A stretch of 19,924 nucleotides of DNA from an uncultured Pelagibacteraceae bacterium (GTDB lineage: Bacteria > Pseudomonadota > Alphaproteobacteria > Pelagibacterales > Pelagibacteraceae): NCBI GenBank assembly GCA_902632875.1, contig CACPEI010000011.1, positions 1-19,924 on the forward strand, given 5' to 3'. Under the pieces are notes generated by a model. It did no database searches. It had not been told where the DNA came from and saw only the letters and a program-made list of their open reading frames with translations. Positions 1-8,133 of this stretch are shown in pieces (the stretch's first letter is position 1; each line of letters begins with the position of its first letter). The position numbers and the translations under genes are program-made.

Positions 1-1110
1 GCGGTGATGGCACCTACAGAAATATTAGCAAGACAACATTTTCTACTAGCTAAGAAAATATTTCCTAAAAACATAAGTATTGAATTACTCTCTGGTAAAT
101 CTACATATAGAGATAAAAAAGATATATTAGATCGTTTATTAAAAAAACAAATTGATATAATTTTTGGAACTCATGCTCTATTTCAAAAAAAAGTTGAATT
201 TAAAAAACTCGGATTAATAGTGATTGATGAACAACATAAATTTGGTGTAAATCAAAGAAAAAAATTATCTGATAAGGCTGGGAAAGATTGCGATGTTCTT
301 TTAATGACAGCAACACCAATACCGCGTACTTTAACTATGACAATTTATGGAGATATGGATCTTTCAATTATTCGTGAAAAACCAAATATTCGTAAACCAG
401 TAAAAACTTATAGTAAACTTGAAAATAAGATTGATGATATAATTAAGTTTGTAAATAAAGAAATCAAATTAGGTAATCAGATCTTTTGGGTTTGTCCATT
501 AATTGAAGAGTCTAAAAAAATTGATCACTCTTCAGCAGTACAGAAATTTGAGTTTCTAAAAAAATTATTTCCTAAACAAGTTTTTTTACTTCATGGAAAA
601 ACCACTATTGAAGAAAAAGAAATAATCTTGAATAAGTTTTTAAAGAATGATTTTAAAATTTTAGTCTCAACTACAATTATTGAAGTTGGTATCGATTTCC
701 CAAATGCAAATGTAATAATAATTGAAAATGCAAATAAATTTGGTTTATCTCAATTACATCAACTCAGAGGCAGAGTTGGAAGAGGTAATAAAGAGTCATC
801 GTGTATATTAATGTTTAAATCAAATTTAAGTGAAAATGCAAAAAAAAGAATCAATATATTAAAGAATTCTAATGATGGATTTAAAATATCAGAAGAAGAT
901 ATGAAATTAAGAGGTTTTGGTGATATTCTAGGTTTTAAACAAAGTGGAATTAAAAACTTTAAATTGGCCGATCCAATTCATAACCATAACCTATTCATTT
1001 TAGCTGAACAAGAAATTAAAAGAATTGAAAGTGAAAATGAGGACATAAGCAGATTTAAACCGTTAATAAAATTATATGATCGAGCAGATATTATAAATGA
1101 TATTGCTTAA
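1..1110 (+). CDS. recG: ATP-dependent DNA helicase RecG, C-terminal part (5' end outside the window)
   Basis: RecG is a superfamily 2 helicase that drives branch migration and regression of stalled replication forks. The reading frame is open from base 1, so the start, the N-terminal wedge domain and Walker A lie upstream. The visible ~369 residues begin in the APTEILA motif that follows Walker A. They continue through GTHAL, the DEQH box (motif II, about residue 76), TATPIPRT (motif III, about 103), and the second RecA lobe with the Q-LRGRVGRG arginine-finger motif (about 256). The end carries the RecG-type RGFGDILGFKQSG segment, matching the family's RGxGEFLGxxQSG hook that couples the motor to the wedge. 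The TAA stop overlaps the stop of the convergent DUF502 gene. Spacing of the motifs and the C-terminal length look normal for RecG, and the start at base 7 (ATG inside the motif) is not the true start. Confidence 0.95.
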   Translation, partial: AVMAPTEILARQHFLLAKKIFPKNISIELLSGKSTYRDKKDILDRLLKKQIDIIFGTHALFQKKVEFKKLGLIVIDEQHKFGVNQRKKLSDKAGKDCDVLLMTATPIPRTLTMTIYGDMDLSIIREKPNIRKPVKTYSKLENKIDDIIKFVNKEIKLGNQIFWVCPLIEESKKIDHSSAVQKFEFLKKLFPKQVFLLHGKTTIEEKEIILNKFLKNDFKILVSTTIIEVGIDFPNANVIIIENANKFGLSQLHQLRGRVGRGNKESSCILMFKSNLSENAKKRINILKNSNDGFKISEEDMKLRGFGDILGFKQSGIKNFKLADPIHNHNLFILAEQEIKRIESENEDISRFKPLIKLYDRADIINDIA

Positions 1111-1727
1111 TTCTTACCTGTAGACGTTCCGGCTGACACAATAAACTTAGATGCTTCTTCAAATGTCATGTTAAGATAAATAACTTCATCTATTGGAAAC
1201 ATAAGTAAAAAACCACTTGTAGGATTAGGTGTAGTTGGAACAAAAACATTGATCAATTTTTTATTAGTTTTTTCAGCCATTTCACTTTTATTTTCTTTAG
1301 TCGCAAAACCAACAGCCCAAACACCTTTTCTAGGATACTCTATTAAAACAACACTTTTTTTGCCACTATCATCTTTATTAGAAAATGTTTCAGTCATTTG
1401 AACTATTGCTGAATAAATTGTTCTTAGAACTGGAATTCTTTTGAATAAATCATCAATTATCTTGAGTATTCGTTTACCTAAAAAAGATAATGATAAGCCA
1501 CCAACGATAGTAATAAATATTATAGAAATTAGAATTTCTATGCCTGGAATTGCATATGGTAAATAATTATTAGGGTTTATATTCTCAGGAATTATTTTTG
1601 ATGAAATACCAATGATAAATTTTGTTAAATATAAAGTAAAACCTATTGGAATTAATACAACTACTCCAGTAATGAAATAATTTCTTAAAATTAATGTGAG
1701 TGATTTCTTTTTTTTGTTTTTTGCCAT
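1107..1727 (-). CDS. DUF502 family inner-membrane protein
   Basis: This 206-residue protein matches the DUF502 family, a widespread bacterial membrane family without an established biochemical function. A lysine-rich cytoplasmic N-terminus (residues 2-9) precedes a first membrane helix (about 17-40) containing the GVVVLIPIGFT pattern. A second helix (about 60-83) is followed by the family-typical amphipathic stretch ending in IPVLRTIYSAIVQ (98-110). A soluble C-terminal domain then carries VLIEYPRKGVWAVGF (127-141) and VPTTPNPTSGFLLMFP (163-178), both hallmark blocks of the family. It is convergent with recG and the two stop codons share bases. On the other side lies the 111-nt spacer shared with the M48 protease gene, so it probably has its own promoter there. 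Family assignment is from pattern recognition. No specific role can be given from sequence. Confidence 0.85.
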   Translation of the reverse strand: MAKNKKKKSLTLILRNYFITGVVVLIPIGFTLYLTKFIIGISSKIIPENINPNNYLPYAIPGIEILISIIFITIVGGLSLSFLGKRILKIIDDLFKRIPVLRTIYSAIVQMTETFSNKDDSGKKSVVLIEYPRKGVWAVGFATKENKSEMAEKTNKKLINVFVPTTPNPTSGFLLMFPIDEVIYLNMTFEEASKFIVSAGTSTGKN

Positions 1728-1762
1728 ATTTTATTTAAAACTTGAATAGATTACAAAAAAAA

Positions 1763-1790
1763 TTGCCAATATGAAAAGGAATAATAAAAT
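1763..1790 (+). promoter_or_regulatory. Candidate sigma-70 promoter for the M48 protease gene
   Basis: TTGCCA (1763-1768) and TAAAAT (1785-1790) are separated by 16 nt and would place a start near 1797, giving a leader of about 40 nt. The -10 lies inside a perfect A/T palindrome. In such AT-rich DNA chance matches are common, so this is a candidate only. Confidence 0.35.
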
Positions 1791-1799
1791 TTTATTATT
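1780..1799. repeat. Perfect 20-nt A/T-only palindrome
   Basis: Bases 1780-1789 are the exact reverse complement of 1790-1799 with no spacer, so the two arms can pair along their whole length. The flanking bases (G and T) do not extend the match. It covers the candidate -10 of the protease gene. It could be an operator, a cruciform-prone site or a chance product of very low GC. Confidence 0.6.
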
Positions 1800-1838
1800 T
1801 AGATTCATCAGGAAATATAATATCAATGTTATTAGAAA

Positions 1839-2666
1839 ATGAATAGAAGAAAATTTTTATCGTATGTTGGCTGTGGCTGTTGTGGCTTTATACTAAATTC
1901 TTGTGCTACTGCTCCTATAACCGAAAGACGCCAATTAAAGATAATCCCTGAGTCAAAGTTAAATGCTCAAGCAGCTGCAATATTTGAAAAAGTTAAAGAA
2001 AGAGAAAAAATGAGTGATGATAAGAAATCACTTAATGAAATTAAAGAAATAGGTAAAAGAATGGAAAATTCTATTAGTGAGTATTTTTATCAAGCTAAAT
2101 TAGATGATCCAACTATTAACTTTGATTGGGAGTATATATTGATTGATAATAAGAAAGTAAGAAATGCTTGGTGTATGCCAGGTGGTAAAATTGCGGTATA
2201 TACAGGAATTTTTGATGTAACAAAAAATACTAACGGTTTAGCATCAGTAATGGGACACGAAATTGCACATGCTGTTGCTAAACATTCCGTAGAAAGAGCG
2301 AGCAGAGGAGCGCTATTAAATACTGGAACGCAATTACTAGATATTTTTACTGGTGGAAAATTATCACAAGTGAATAGAGCCACTGGTATGAATACAGTTG
2401 GGCTACTATCACAACTTGGAATAATGAATCCATTTAATAGAAAGCAGGAGAGCGAAGCAGACTATTTGGGTATGATATTCTCATCTTTATCTGGCTATGA
2501 CATAAGAGAAACACCAAAAATTTGGGAAAGGATGAAAGAGTTTAATAAAGGAAAATCACCACCCGAGTTTATGAGTACTCATCCATCTGCTGAAAATAGA
2601 ATTAAAAAGATAAACGAATGGATGTCAGAAATTACATTAGAATATCCACCTATTATTAAATCATAA
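1839..2666 (+). CDS. M48 family metalloprotease, predicted Tat-exported lipoprotein
   Basis: A 275-residue zinc protease of the M48 (Ste24/LoiP/BepA-like) family, which in Gram-negative bacteria commonly does quality control of outer-membrane and envelope proteins. The N-terminus MNRRKFLSYV has a twin-arginine pattern (R3-R4-K-F-L). It is followed by a cysteine-rich hydrophobic stretch (C12, C14, C15) and a lipobox-like LNSC with Cys22 as the probable lipidated residue. This predicts export by Tat and anchoring as a lipoprotein. The active site HEIAH (140-144) supplies two zinc-binding histidines and the catalytic Glu141. The E204-x3-D208 element (in QESEADYLG) supplies the third ligand. The conserved CMPGGKIAVYTGIF block (112-125) precedes it. 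The gene stands alone, with a weak purine-rich site (AGAAA) before the ATG. The Tat genes lie about 14 kb away in this window. The Tat prediction is inference from the motif. Confidence 0.9.
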   Translation: MNRRKFLSYVGCGCCGFILNSCATAPITERRQLKIIPESKLNAQAAAIFEKVKEREKMSDDKKSLNEIKEIGKRMENSISEYFYQAKLDDPTINFDWEYILIDNKKVRNAWCMPGGKIAVYTGIFDVTKNTNGLASVMGHEIAHAVAKHSVERASRGALLNTGTQLLDIFTGGKLSQVNRATGMNTVGLLSQLGIMNPFNRKQESEADYLGMIFSSLSGYDIRETPKIWERMKEFNKGKSPPEFMSTHPSAENRIKKINEWMSEITLEYPPIIKS

Positions 2667-2674
2667 CAAAGAAA

Positions 2675-2750
<76 letters not shown>

Positions 2751-2774
2751 TAATTCATCAAATTAATGAGGTTG

Positions 2775-2802
2775 TGTATACAGAATTATTTTAATATTTC
2801 AA
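2775..2802 (-). promoter_or_regulatory. Candidate sigma-70 promoter for tRNA-Lys
   Basis: On the minus strand TTGAAA (2802-2797) and TATACA (2780-2775) are 16 nt apart, with the -10 ending 24 nt before the first base of the tRNA. This would let the tRNA be made independently of the tgt operon upstream, with a short 5' leader for RNase P to remove. Confidence 0.45.
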
Positions 2803-2828
2803 ATAAGATTTTGTGAGACAAATTGTTT

Positions 2829-3944
2829 TTATTGCAACTTATCTATGTATTTATCGTGAAATTCCTCAAATGTGCCTTTATTTATATTATCTCTTATTGC
2901 TGACATCAATTCTTGGTAAAAATTTATATTGTGAAGTGTTAATAGCATTGAGCCCAAAATTTCATTAGTGTTAAATAAGTGATTAAGATAGTTTTTCGAA
3001 TATTTGTTTAAATCGAAATTTTTACAATTACTATCGAGAGGAGAGTTGTCATTTTGATATTTATTATTTTTAATGTTTACTCTTCCATTCCAGGTGAAAG
3101 CAAGACCAGTTCTCCCTGATCTACTAGGTAAAACACAGTCAAACATATCTACGCCTCTTTTAACTGCCCCCAAGATATCTGCTGGAGTTCCTACTCCCAT
3201 AAGATAATGTGGTTTATCTGGTGGTAATTCATTTTTGATACCATCTAATACGTCAAACATCTCACTTTGTGTCTCTCCAACAGCCAAACCACCAATAGCA
3301 TATCCATCAAAACTTATTTTCAATAATTCTTTTAAAGAATGAATTCTAAGATCTTTGAATAAACCTCCTTGAATTATACCAAAAAGTCCTTTGTGTGGGT
3401 TTTTTCCAAAAGATCTTTTTGATCTTTTGGCCCAGTCTAATGACAATTCCATAGACTCTTTAATTAAGTTGTAGTCTTTAGTGTTTTTTGGACACTCATC
3501 CATAATCATTACAATATCTGAATTTAAAGCTAATTGAATTTTAATACTTTCTTCAGGACTTAAACAAAATTTTTTTCCATCAACATGAGAATTAAAAATT
3601 GCACCTTTTTCTCGATCAATTTTATTTAATTTTGATAAAGACATAACTTGAAAACCTCCTGAATCAGTTAAAATTGGTAAACTACAATTCATAAATTGAT
3701 GTAAACCACCAATACTTTTGATTCTATCTGCTCCAGGACGGATCATTAAATGATAGGTGTTTCCTAAAATTATTTCTGAACCAGTTTTTTTTATATCATT
3801 TATTGTGCAAGCTTTTACTGTAGCTTGAGTTCCAACTGGCATGAATGCAGGAGTATGTATATTGCCCCTATGTGTCTCGATTATTCCAGTTCTTGAAAAA
3901 TTATCTTTTTTTAAAACTTTAAAGGCAAATTTTTTTAATGCCAT
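2829..3944 (-). CDS. tgt: tRNA-guanine transglycosylase (queuine/preQ1), with a degenerate zinc site
   Basis: Tgt exchanges G34 for preQ1 in tRNAs with GUN anticodons, the first tRNA-level step of queuosine synthesis. Its 371 residues are the usual family length. Catalytic features are intact: TDSGGFQVMSL with Asp94 (general acid/base), the MDEC pocket (149-151), GGLAVGE (218-224), and MFDCVLPSRSGRTG (267-280) with the nucleophile Asp269. The odd point is the C-terminal zinc site. The usual CxCx2C...H becomes C307-K-N309-F-D-L312, with His338 kept at the expected 31-residue spacing. Two of four zinc ligands are therefore lost without any gap or frameshift. The fold may be metal-free or use other ligands. 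It lies 7 nt after the PPIase gene, and queA, often found between these two in Alphaproteobacteria, is absent here. Identity is certain; catalytic competence is likely but unproven. Confidence 0.95.
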   Translation of the reverse strand: MALKKFAFKVLKKDNFSRTGIIETHRGNIHTPAFMPVGTQATVKACTINDIKKTGSEIILGNTYHLMIRPGADRIKSIGGLHQFMNCSLPILTDSGGFQVMSLSKLNKIDREKGAIFNSHVDGKKFCLSPEESIKIQLALNSDIVMIMDECPKNTKDYNLIKESMELSLDWAKRSKRSFGKNPHKGLFGIIQGGLFKDLRIHSLKELLKISFDGYAIGGLAVGETQSEMFDVLDGIKNELPPDKPHYLMGVGTPADILGAVKRGVDMFDCVLPSRSGRTGLAFTWNGRVNIKNNKYQNDNSPLDSNCKNFDLNKYSKNYLNHLFNTNEILGSMLLTLHNINFYQELMSAIRDNINKGTFEEFHDKYIDKLQ

Positions 3945-3951
3945 TTCAAAA

Positions 3952-4512
3952 TTAGAGAGATTTAAAACTTATAATCCTATCAGGATCAGAAACTGCACCA
4001 TTATTATTTTCATCGCCTCTCTTAATCTTATCAACAAATTCCATTCCTTCTATAACTTTTCCAAATACGGTATACTGTCTATCTAAAAAAGGAGCTGGTT
4101 TAAAACATATAAAAAATTGACTATTAGCACTATTTGGATCAGATGATCTTGCCATTGATAATGTGCCTCTATCATGTGGAAGGCTGTTAAATTCTTGTTT
4201 TAAATCAGGAAGTTCTGAACCACCCATACCAGCCATTCTTAAATTAAATTCACTCGAGTCAGATTTACCAAACTTTACATCTCCTGTTTGCGCCATAAAT
4301 CCATCAATAACTCTGTGAAAAACTACATTGTCATATTTTCCTGAATTGGCTAAATCTTTTATTCTTTTAACATGGTTAGGTGCCACATCCTCGAATAATT
4401 CTATTTTTACATCTCCATCTTTTAATTTTAAAATCATAATGTTCTCCTCTGATAATGATTGATTGGTTATTAAAAAAAATAATATTATTGTTTTAATAAA
4501 TACTTTATTCAT
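3952..4512 (-). CDS. Cyclophilin-type peptidyl-prolyl cis-trans isomerase, exported
   Basis: Catalyses proline cis-trans isomerisation in protein folding. This 186-residue protein starts with a signal peptide (basic MNKVFIK, hydrophobic core about 8-16, likely cut near residues 19-22), so it should act in the periplasm. The cyclophilin active site is recognisable: FHRVIDGFMAQTGD (65-78) with the catalytic Arg67, then NSANSQFFI (127-135). PFLDRQYTVFGKV (141-153) follows, with Phe142 in place of the Trp that confers strong cyclosporin binding in eukaryotic cyclophilins, as is common in bacteria. Its start overlaps the end of coaD by 8 nt and it ends 7 nt before tgt, so it is translated as part of the ssb-gyrA-coaD-PPIase-tgt run. 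It could be named ppiA or ppiB; sequence does not decide between them. Confidence 0.93.
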   Translation of the reverse strand: MNKVFIKTIILFFLITNQSLSEENIMILKLKDGDVKIELFEDVAPNHVKRIKDLANSGKYDNVVFHRVIDGFMAQTGDVKFGKSDSSEFNLRMAGMGGSELPDLKQEFNSLPHDRGTLSMARSSDPNSANSQFFICFKPAPFLDRQYTVFGKVIEGMEFVDKIKRGDENNNGAVSDPDRIISFKSL

Positions 4513-5005
4513 ATTTTTTTTTTAAAGATTTAATTGTATTTTTTGTAGTAAATTTTTTTATATCTCCATTTAATTTGACAATTTCTTTAACAAATTTTGA
4601 GGATATAATTTGATTTTCTACATCAGACATTAAAAATAAAGTTTCTATATTATTGTTTAATTTTCTATTCATACCTGCTAATTGAAATTCATATTCAAAG
4701 TCAGAAACTGCCCTTAACCCTCTTAAAATAATAGATGATTTGTATTTTTTACACAAATCAGTAGTCAAAGATGTGAACGATATAACAATAATTTTTTTTT
4801 TATTCAATCTTAAATCATCAAATAAAGCTTTCTTAACAATATCTATTCTTTCGTTTGATGAGAAAAGATAACTTTTATTTTCAACGTCTGAGACAGCAAC
4901 AACTATTTTATCAAATAGTTTTAAACCCTTTTTTATAACGTCAATATGGCCAAATGTTATTGGATCAAATGTACCAGGATAGATTGCAACTTTATTGTTC
5001 ATCAA
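4505..5005 (-). CDS. coaD: Phosphopantetheine adenylyltransferase
   Basis: Transfers AMP from ATP to 4'-phosphopantetheine to form dephospho-CoA, the penultimate step of coenzyme A synthesis, in the cytoplasm. The 166 residues match the family length. The nucleotidyltransferase motif is clear: [12 protein letters not shown] (9-20) ending in the T/HxGH element. Also present are [20 protein letters not shown], which binds the substrate and forms the hexamer interface, and the C-terminal ISSKFVKEI motif equivalent to ISSTxVRE. Two consecutive ATGs (5005 and 5002) could start it; the first gives the ATGA overlap with the gyrA stop, implying translational coupling. The mRNA holds an A10 run (4792-4801, complement) that stays in frame, a useful contrast with the two broken homopolymers elsewhere. 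Confidence 0.96.
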   Translation of the reverse strand: MMNNKVAIYPGTFDPITFGHIDVIKKGLKLFDKIVVAVSDVENKSYLFSSNERIDIVKKALFDDLRLNKKKIIVISFTSLTTDLCKKYKSSIILRGLRAVSDFEYEFQLAGMNRKLNNNIETLFLMSDVENQIISSKFVKEIVKLNGDIKKFTTKNTIKSLKKKYE

Positions 5006-7578
5006 ACCAAGTTATCATCTATTTTAGATGCTGAAACAACTTTTTCGTCTCCTGATAATTTAAAAATTCTAACTCCTTGTGTGTTTCTACCTGCAGTTCT
5101 AATTTCTTTTACCGCTACCCTTATCACTCTTCCTTTGTTGGTAGATATCAAAATTTCATCACCCTCAAATACTGGAAAGGAGGATGAAATATTTCCATTT
5201 CTTGGTGAATTAACAATTCCTATTATGCCTTTTCCGCCTCTATTGGTAACACGATAATCTGTATGTAATGTTTTTTTTCCATAACCATTTTCTGTAATAG
5301 ATAAAATAAATTTTTCTTTAGCTTTAATTTCTGATTTTTCATCTTTAGATTTTCCATTTATAGTTTTTTTATCATTATCAATTATTGATAAAGAAACTAT
5401 TTCATCATTTGGCGCCAACACGATTCCTTTAATGCCTTTAGATGATCTACCTTTAAAAATTCTAAGTTTTTTTGACTCAAATCTTATACATTTTCCGAAT
5501 TTAGTACTTAAAATTATATCTTGATCTTCCTTACAAATTTTTACTCCCACTATTTTATCATTAGTATCAAGTTTCATGGCAATTTTACCTGATGAATTGA
5601 TTGAAGAAAAATCATCTAAACTGTTTTTTCTTATCTTACCTTGAGAAGTTGCAAAGACGATTTGATAGTTTTTTAACTCAGACTCATTTTCGGGGTAAGG
5701 CATGATTGAGCTTATAGATTGGTGATTTTTTAATGGTAGAATATTGAATAAGGACTTACCTTTAGATGCAGCAGACCCTTCGGGTATTTTCCATGCTTTA
5801 ACTCTATAGACTAATCCCTCTGTAGAAAAAAATAAAACTGATGTGTGTGTGTTAACTGATAAGGTTTGAACTACTGAGTCTTCATTTCGTGTTGTAATAC
5901 CCGTCTTACCCTTTCCTCCTCTTTTTTGCGTTTTTACTTTATTTAAAGAGCCACGTTTAATATATCCTTGCAAAGTTACAGTGATTAAGACAGATTCTTT
6001 TTGAATAGTTTCTTCAATATCATAGTTCAAAACAGCATCTATAATTTTGGTTCTTCTAGGTGACGAATATTTATCTTTTATATTTTTAAGTTCCTCACTT
6101 ATTACTTTTAATAATTCTTTTTTTGAAGAAATAATTTTTTTAAATCTAGAAATTTGTTCTGCTAATTTTTTAATTTCAATTTCAATTTCATTAATTCCTA
6201 AAGCTGTTAATTTTTGCAATCTTAATTCTAAAATTGCATTTACTTGAGTTTCTGATAAAGAATACAAACCTTTTATTTTTTTATTCTCAGTTAAAGAAAT
6301 CATTTTTTGTGATTTATTTATTTTCCACTTAGTTTTTAAAATTTGTTTTTTTGCATCCTCCGGATTTTTAGAACTTCTGATAAGTTTAATAATCTTATCC
6401 AAATTTTCTACTGACACAGACAATCCAATTAATACGTGAGCTCTCTCTTCTGCTTTTTGTAAATCAAATTTAGTTTTTTTGATTACTACATCTTCTCTAA
6501 AACTTAAAAAGTTTGATAAAAAATCTTTTAAGTTACAAGTCTCAGGTTTTCCATTAACAATTGCTAAAGTATTAAAGCCGAATGAACTTTCTATTTGAGT
6601 ATTTTTATATAATTGTCTTTTTACAGTTTCTGGTTCTACACCATTTCTTAAGTCTATAGAAACTCTTATGCCCTCTCTATTAGACTCATCTCTTATATCT
6701 TTAATACCCTCAATTTTTTTTTCTCTAACCAATTGAGCAATTCTTTCATTCAATACTGATTTATTAACTTGATAAGGTATCGATGTAATTACAAGTCTTT
6801 CTCTTCCGTTTTTTAAACTTTCTATTGAAATTTCTCCCCTTATCTTAAATGATCCTCTTCCTTTGTTATAACCTTGTTTAATAATATCTTTTCCAATAAT
6901 AACACCACCAGTAGGAAAATCAGGTCCTGGAATATGTTTCATTAAATCTTTTACTTTAATCTCTTTATTTTCTATCAAAGCTAAAGTTCCATCTATTACT
7001 TCACCTAAGTTATGCGGTGGAATACTTGTTGCCATACCAACCGCTATTCCCCCTGCTCCATTAACTAATAAATTTGGAAATTGTGCTGGTAAAACTGATG
7101 GTTCTTTTTCAGTTTCATCATAATTACTTTTAAAATTAATCGTATTTTTTTCAATATCATCTATTAAAAATTGAGACACTTTTGAAAGCCTGGTTTCAGT
7201 GTATCTCATAGCAGCAGCTGGATCACCATCTATAGAGCCAAAATTTCCTTGTCCATCTACAAGTGGTAAACTCATTGAAAAATCCTGCACCATTCTTACT
7301 AAAGCATCGTAAACAGATTGATCACCATGTGGATGATATTTACCTATTACATCTCCAACAATTCTAGCTGATTTTCTAAATTGTTTTGACCAATCATATC
7401 CTCCTTTATACATGGCATATAAAATTCTTCTGTGGACTGGTTTTAGACCATCTCTTACGTCTGGAAGAGCCCTACTTACAATTACACTCATTGCATATGA
7501 AAGATAAGATGAGCTCATCTCATCATGCATTGATATCAATTTTATGTTTTTATCTTTTGGAGTTTCGGTTTTTTGCAT
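5002..7578 (-). CDS. gyrA: DNA gyrase subunit A
   Basis: The breakage-rejoining subunit of gyrase, which with GyrB introduces negative supercoils. The protein has 858 residues, full length for the family. [20 protein letters not shown] (25-44) begins the winged-helix domain. [11 protein letters not shown] (121-131) holds the catalytic Tyr126. The middle tower and coiled coil run to about 510, followed by the C-terminal beta-pinwheel with the GyrA box QKRGGKG (551-557). That box is required for DNA wrapping and distinguishes it from ParC. In the quinolone pocket, [10 protein letters not shown] (82-91) has Gln87 where E. coli has Ser83 and keeps Asp91 (Asp87), a natural variant I recall from other Alphaproteobacteria. 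ssb ends 5 nt upstream and coaD overlaps by 4 nt. Confidence 0.98.
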   Translation of the reverse strand: MQKTETPKDKNIKLISMHDEMSSSYLSYAMSVIVSRALPDVRDGLKPVHRRILYAMYKGGYDWSKQFRKSARIVGDVIGKYHPHGDQSVYDALVRMVQDFSMSLPLVDGQGNFGSIDGDPAAAMRYTETRLSKVSQFLIDDIEKNTINFKSNYDETEKEPSVLPAQFPNLLVNGAGGIAVGMATSIPPHNLGEVIDGTLALIENKEIKVKDLMKHIPGPDFPTGGVIIGKDIIKQGYNKGRGSFKIRGEISIESLKNGRERLVITSIPYQVNKSVLNERIAQLVREKKIEGIKDIRDESNREGIRVSIDLRNGVEPETVKRQLYKNTQIESSFGFNTLAIVNGKPETCNLKDFLSNFLSFREDVVIKKTKFDLQKAEERAHVLIGLSVSVENLDKIIKLIRSSKNPEDAKKQILKTKWKINKSQKMISLTENKKIKGLYSLSETQVNAILELRLQKLTALGINEIEIEIKKLAEQISRFKKIISSKKELLKVISEELKNIKDKYSSPRRTKIIDAVLNYDIEETIQKESVLITVTLQGYIKRGSLNKVKTQKRGGKGKTGITTRNEDSVVQTLSVNTHTSVLFFSTEGLVYRVKAWKIPEGSAASKGKSLFNILPLKNHQSISSIMPYPENESELKNYQIVFATSQGKIRKNSLDDFSSINSSGKIAMKLDTNDKIVGVKICKEDQDIILSTKFGKCIRFESKKLRIFKGRSSKGIKGIVLAPNDEIVSLSIIDNDKKTINGKSKDEKSEIKAKEKFILSITENGYGKKTLHTDYRVTNRGGKGIIGIVNSPRNGNISSSFPVFEGDEILISTNKGRVIRVAVKEIRTAGRNTQGVRIFKLSGDEKVVSASKIDDNLV

Positions 7579-7583
7579 AGAAA

Positions 7584-8042
7584 TTAAAAAGGAATTTCGT
7601 CATCCATATCGTTGGATATTTGAGAAACTTCTTCATTATTACTCATAGAAGATTGGGAATTATCATTTGAAATTCCTCCACCTGAATTACCCCCACCTAA
7701 CATTGTAAGTGAAGAATTATATCCTTGAATAACAATTTCAGTTGAATACTTATCTTGACCAGATTGTTCATCTTTCCATTTTCGTGTTGTTAATTGTCCC
7801 TCAATATAAATTTGAGCTCCTTTTTTTAAATATTGTTGAACAACATTTACCAACCCCTCATTAAATACAACTACACGGTGCCATTCAGTTTTTTCTTTTT
7901 TCTCACCTGTATTTTTATCTTTCCATGATTGACTAGTTGCAAGGCTAAGTCTTGCAACACTTTTACCATTAACCATTTGTTTTATTTCAGGATCTGCGCC
8001 CAAACGACCTATTAAAAGTACTTTATTCAAACTTCCAGCCAT
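7584..8042 (-). CDS. ssb: Single-stranded DNA-binding protein
   Basis: Coats single-stranded DNA in replication, repair and recombination, normally as a tetramer. The 152-residue protein has an N-terminal OB fold (about 5-112): the [16 protein letters not shown] opening, the DNA-stacking aromatics Trp40, Trp54, Phe60 and Trp89, and [14 protein letters not shown] glycine/serine/asparagine-rich flexible linker (about 116-140) follows. The acidic tip DMDDEIPF (145-152) recruits partners such as RecG, RecQ-type helicases and the polymerase clamp loader. The gene leads the minus-strand run into gyrA and diverges from uvrA across a 91-nt spacer, a common alphaproteobacterial pairing. Confidence 0.97.
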   Translation of the reverse strand: MAGSLNKVLLIGRLGADPEIKQMVNGKSVARLSLATSQSWKDKNTGEKKEKTEWHRVVVFNEGLVNVVQQYLKKGAQIYIEGQLTTRKWKDEQSGQDKYSTEIVIQGYNSSLTMLGGGNSGGGISNDNSQSSMSNNEEVSQISNDMDDEIPF

Positions 8043-8133
8043 AATATTTTATTAATTGTTTAATTTGTTAATTAGTTTTATATCACAATTTTACTCTGAA
8101 TATTAATATTATTAAGTCAAAGCAACAAAAAAT

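Noticed and set aside
2090..2383. 97-residue open frame on the minus strand
   Set aside because: It lies wholly inside and antisense to the M48 protease gene, over its HEIAH active-site region, and shows no family features of its own.
8043..8133. SOS (LexA) box between ssb and uvrA
   Set aside because: I looked for GTTC-N7-GTTC and for CTG-N10-CAG type sites and found neither. A 12-nt palindrome AATATTAATATT (8099-8110) is present but is ordinary in such AT-rich DNA.
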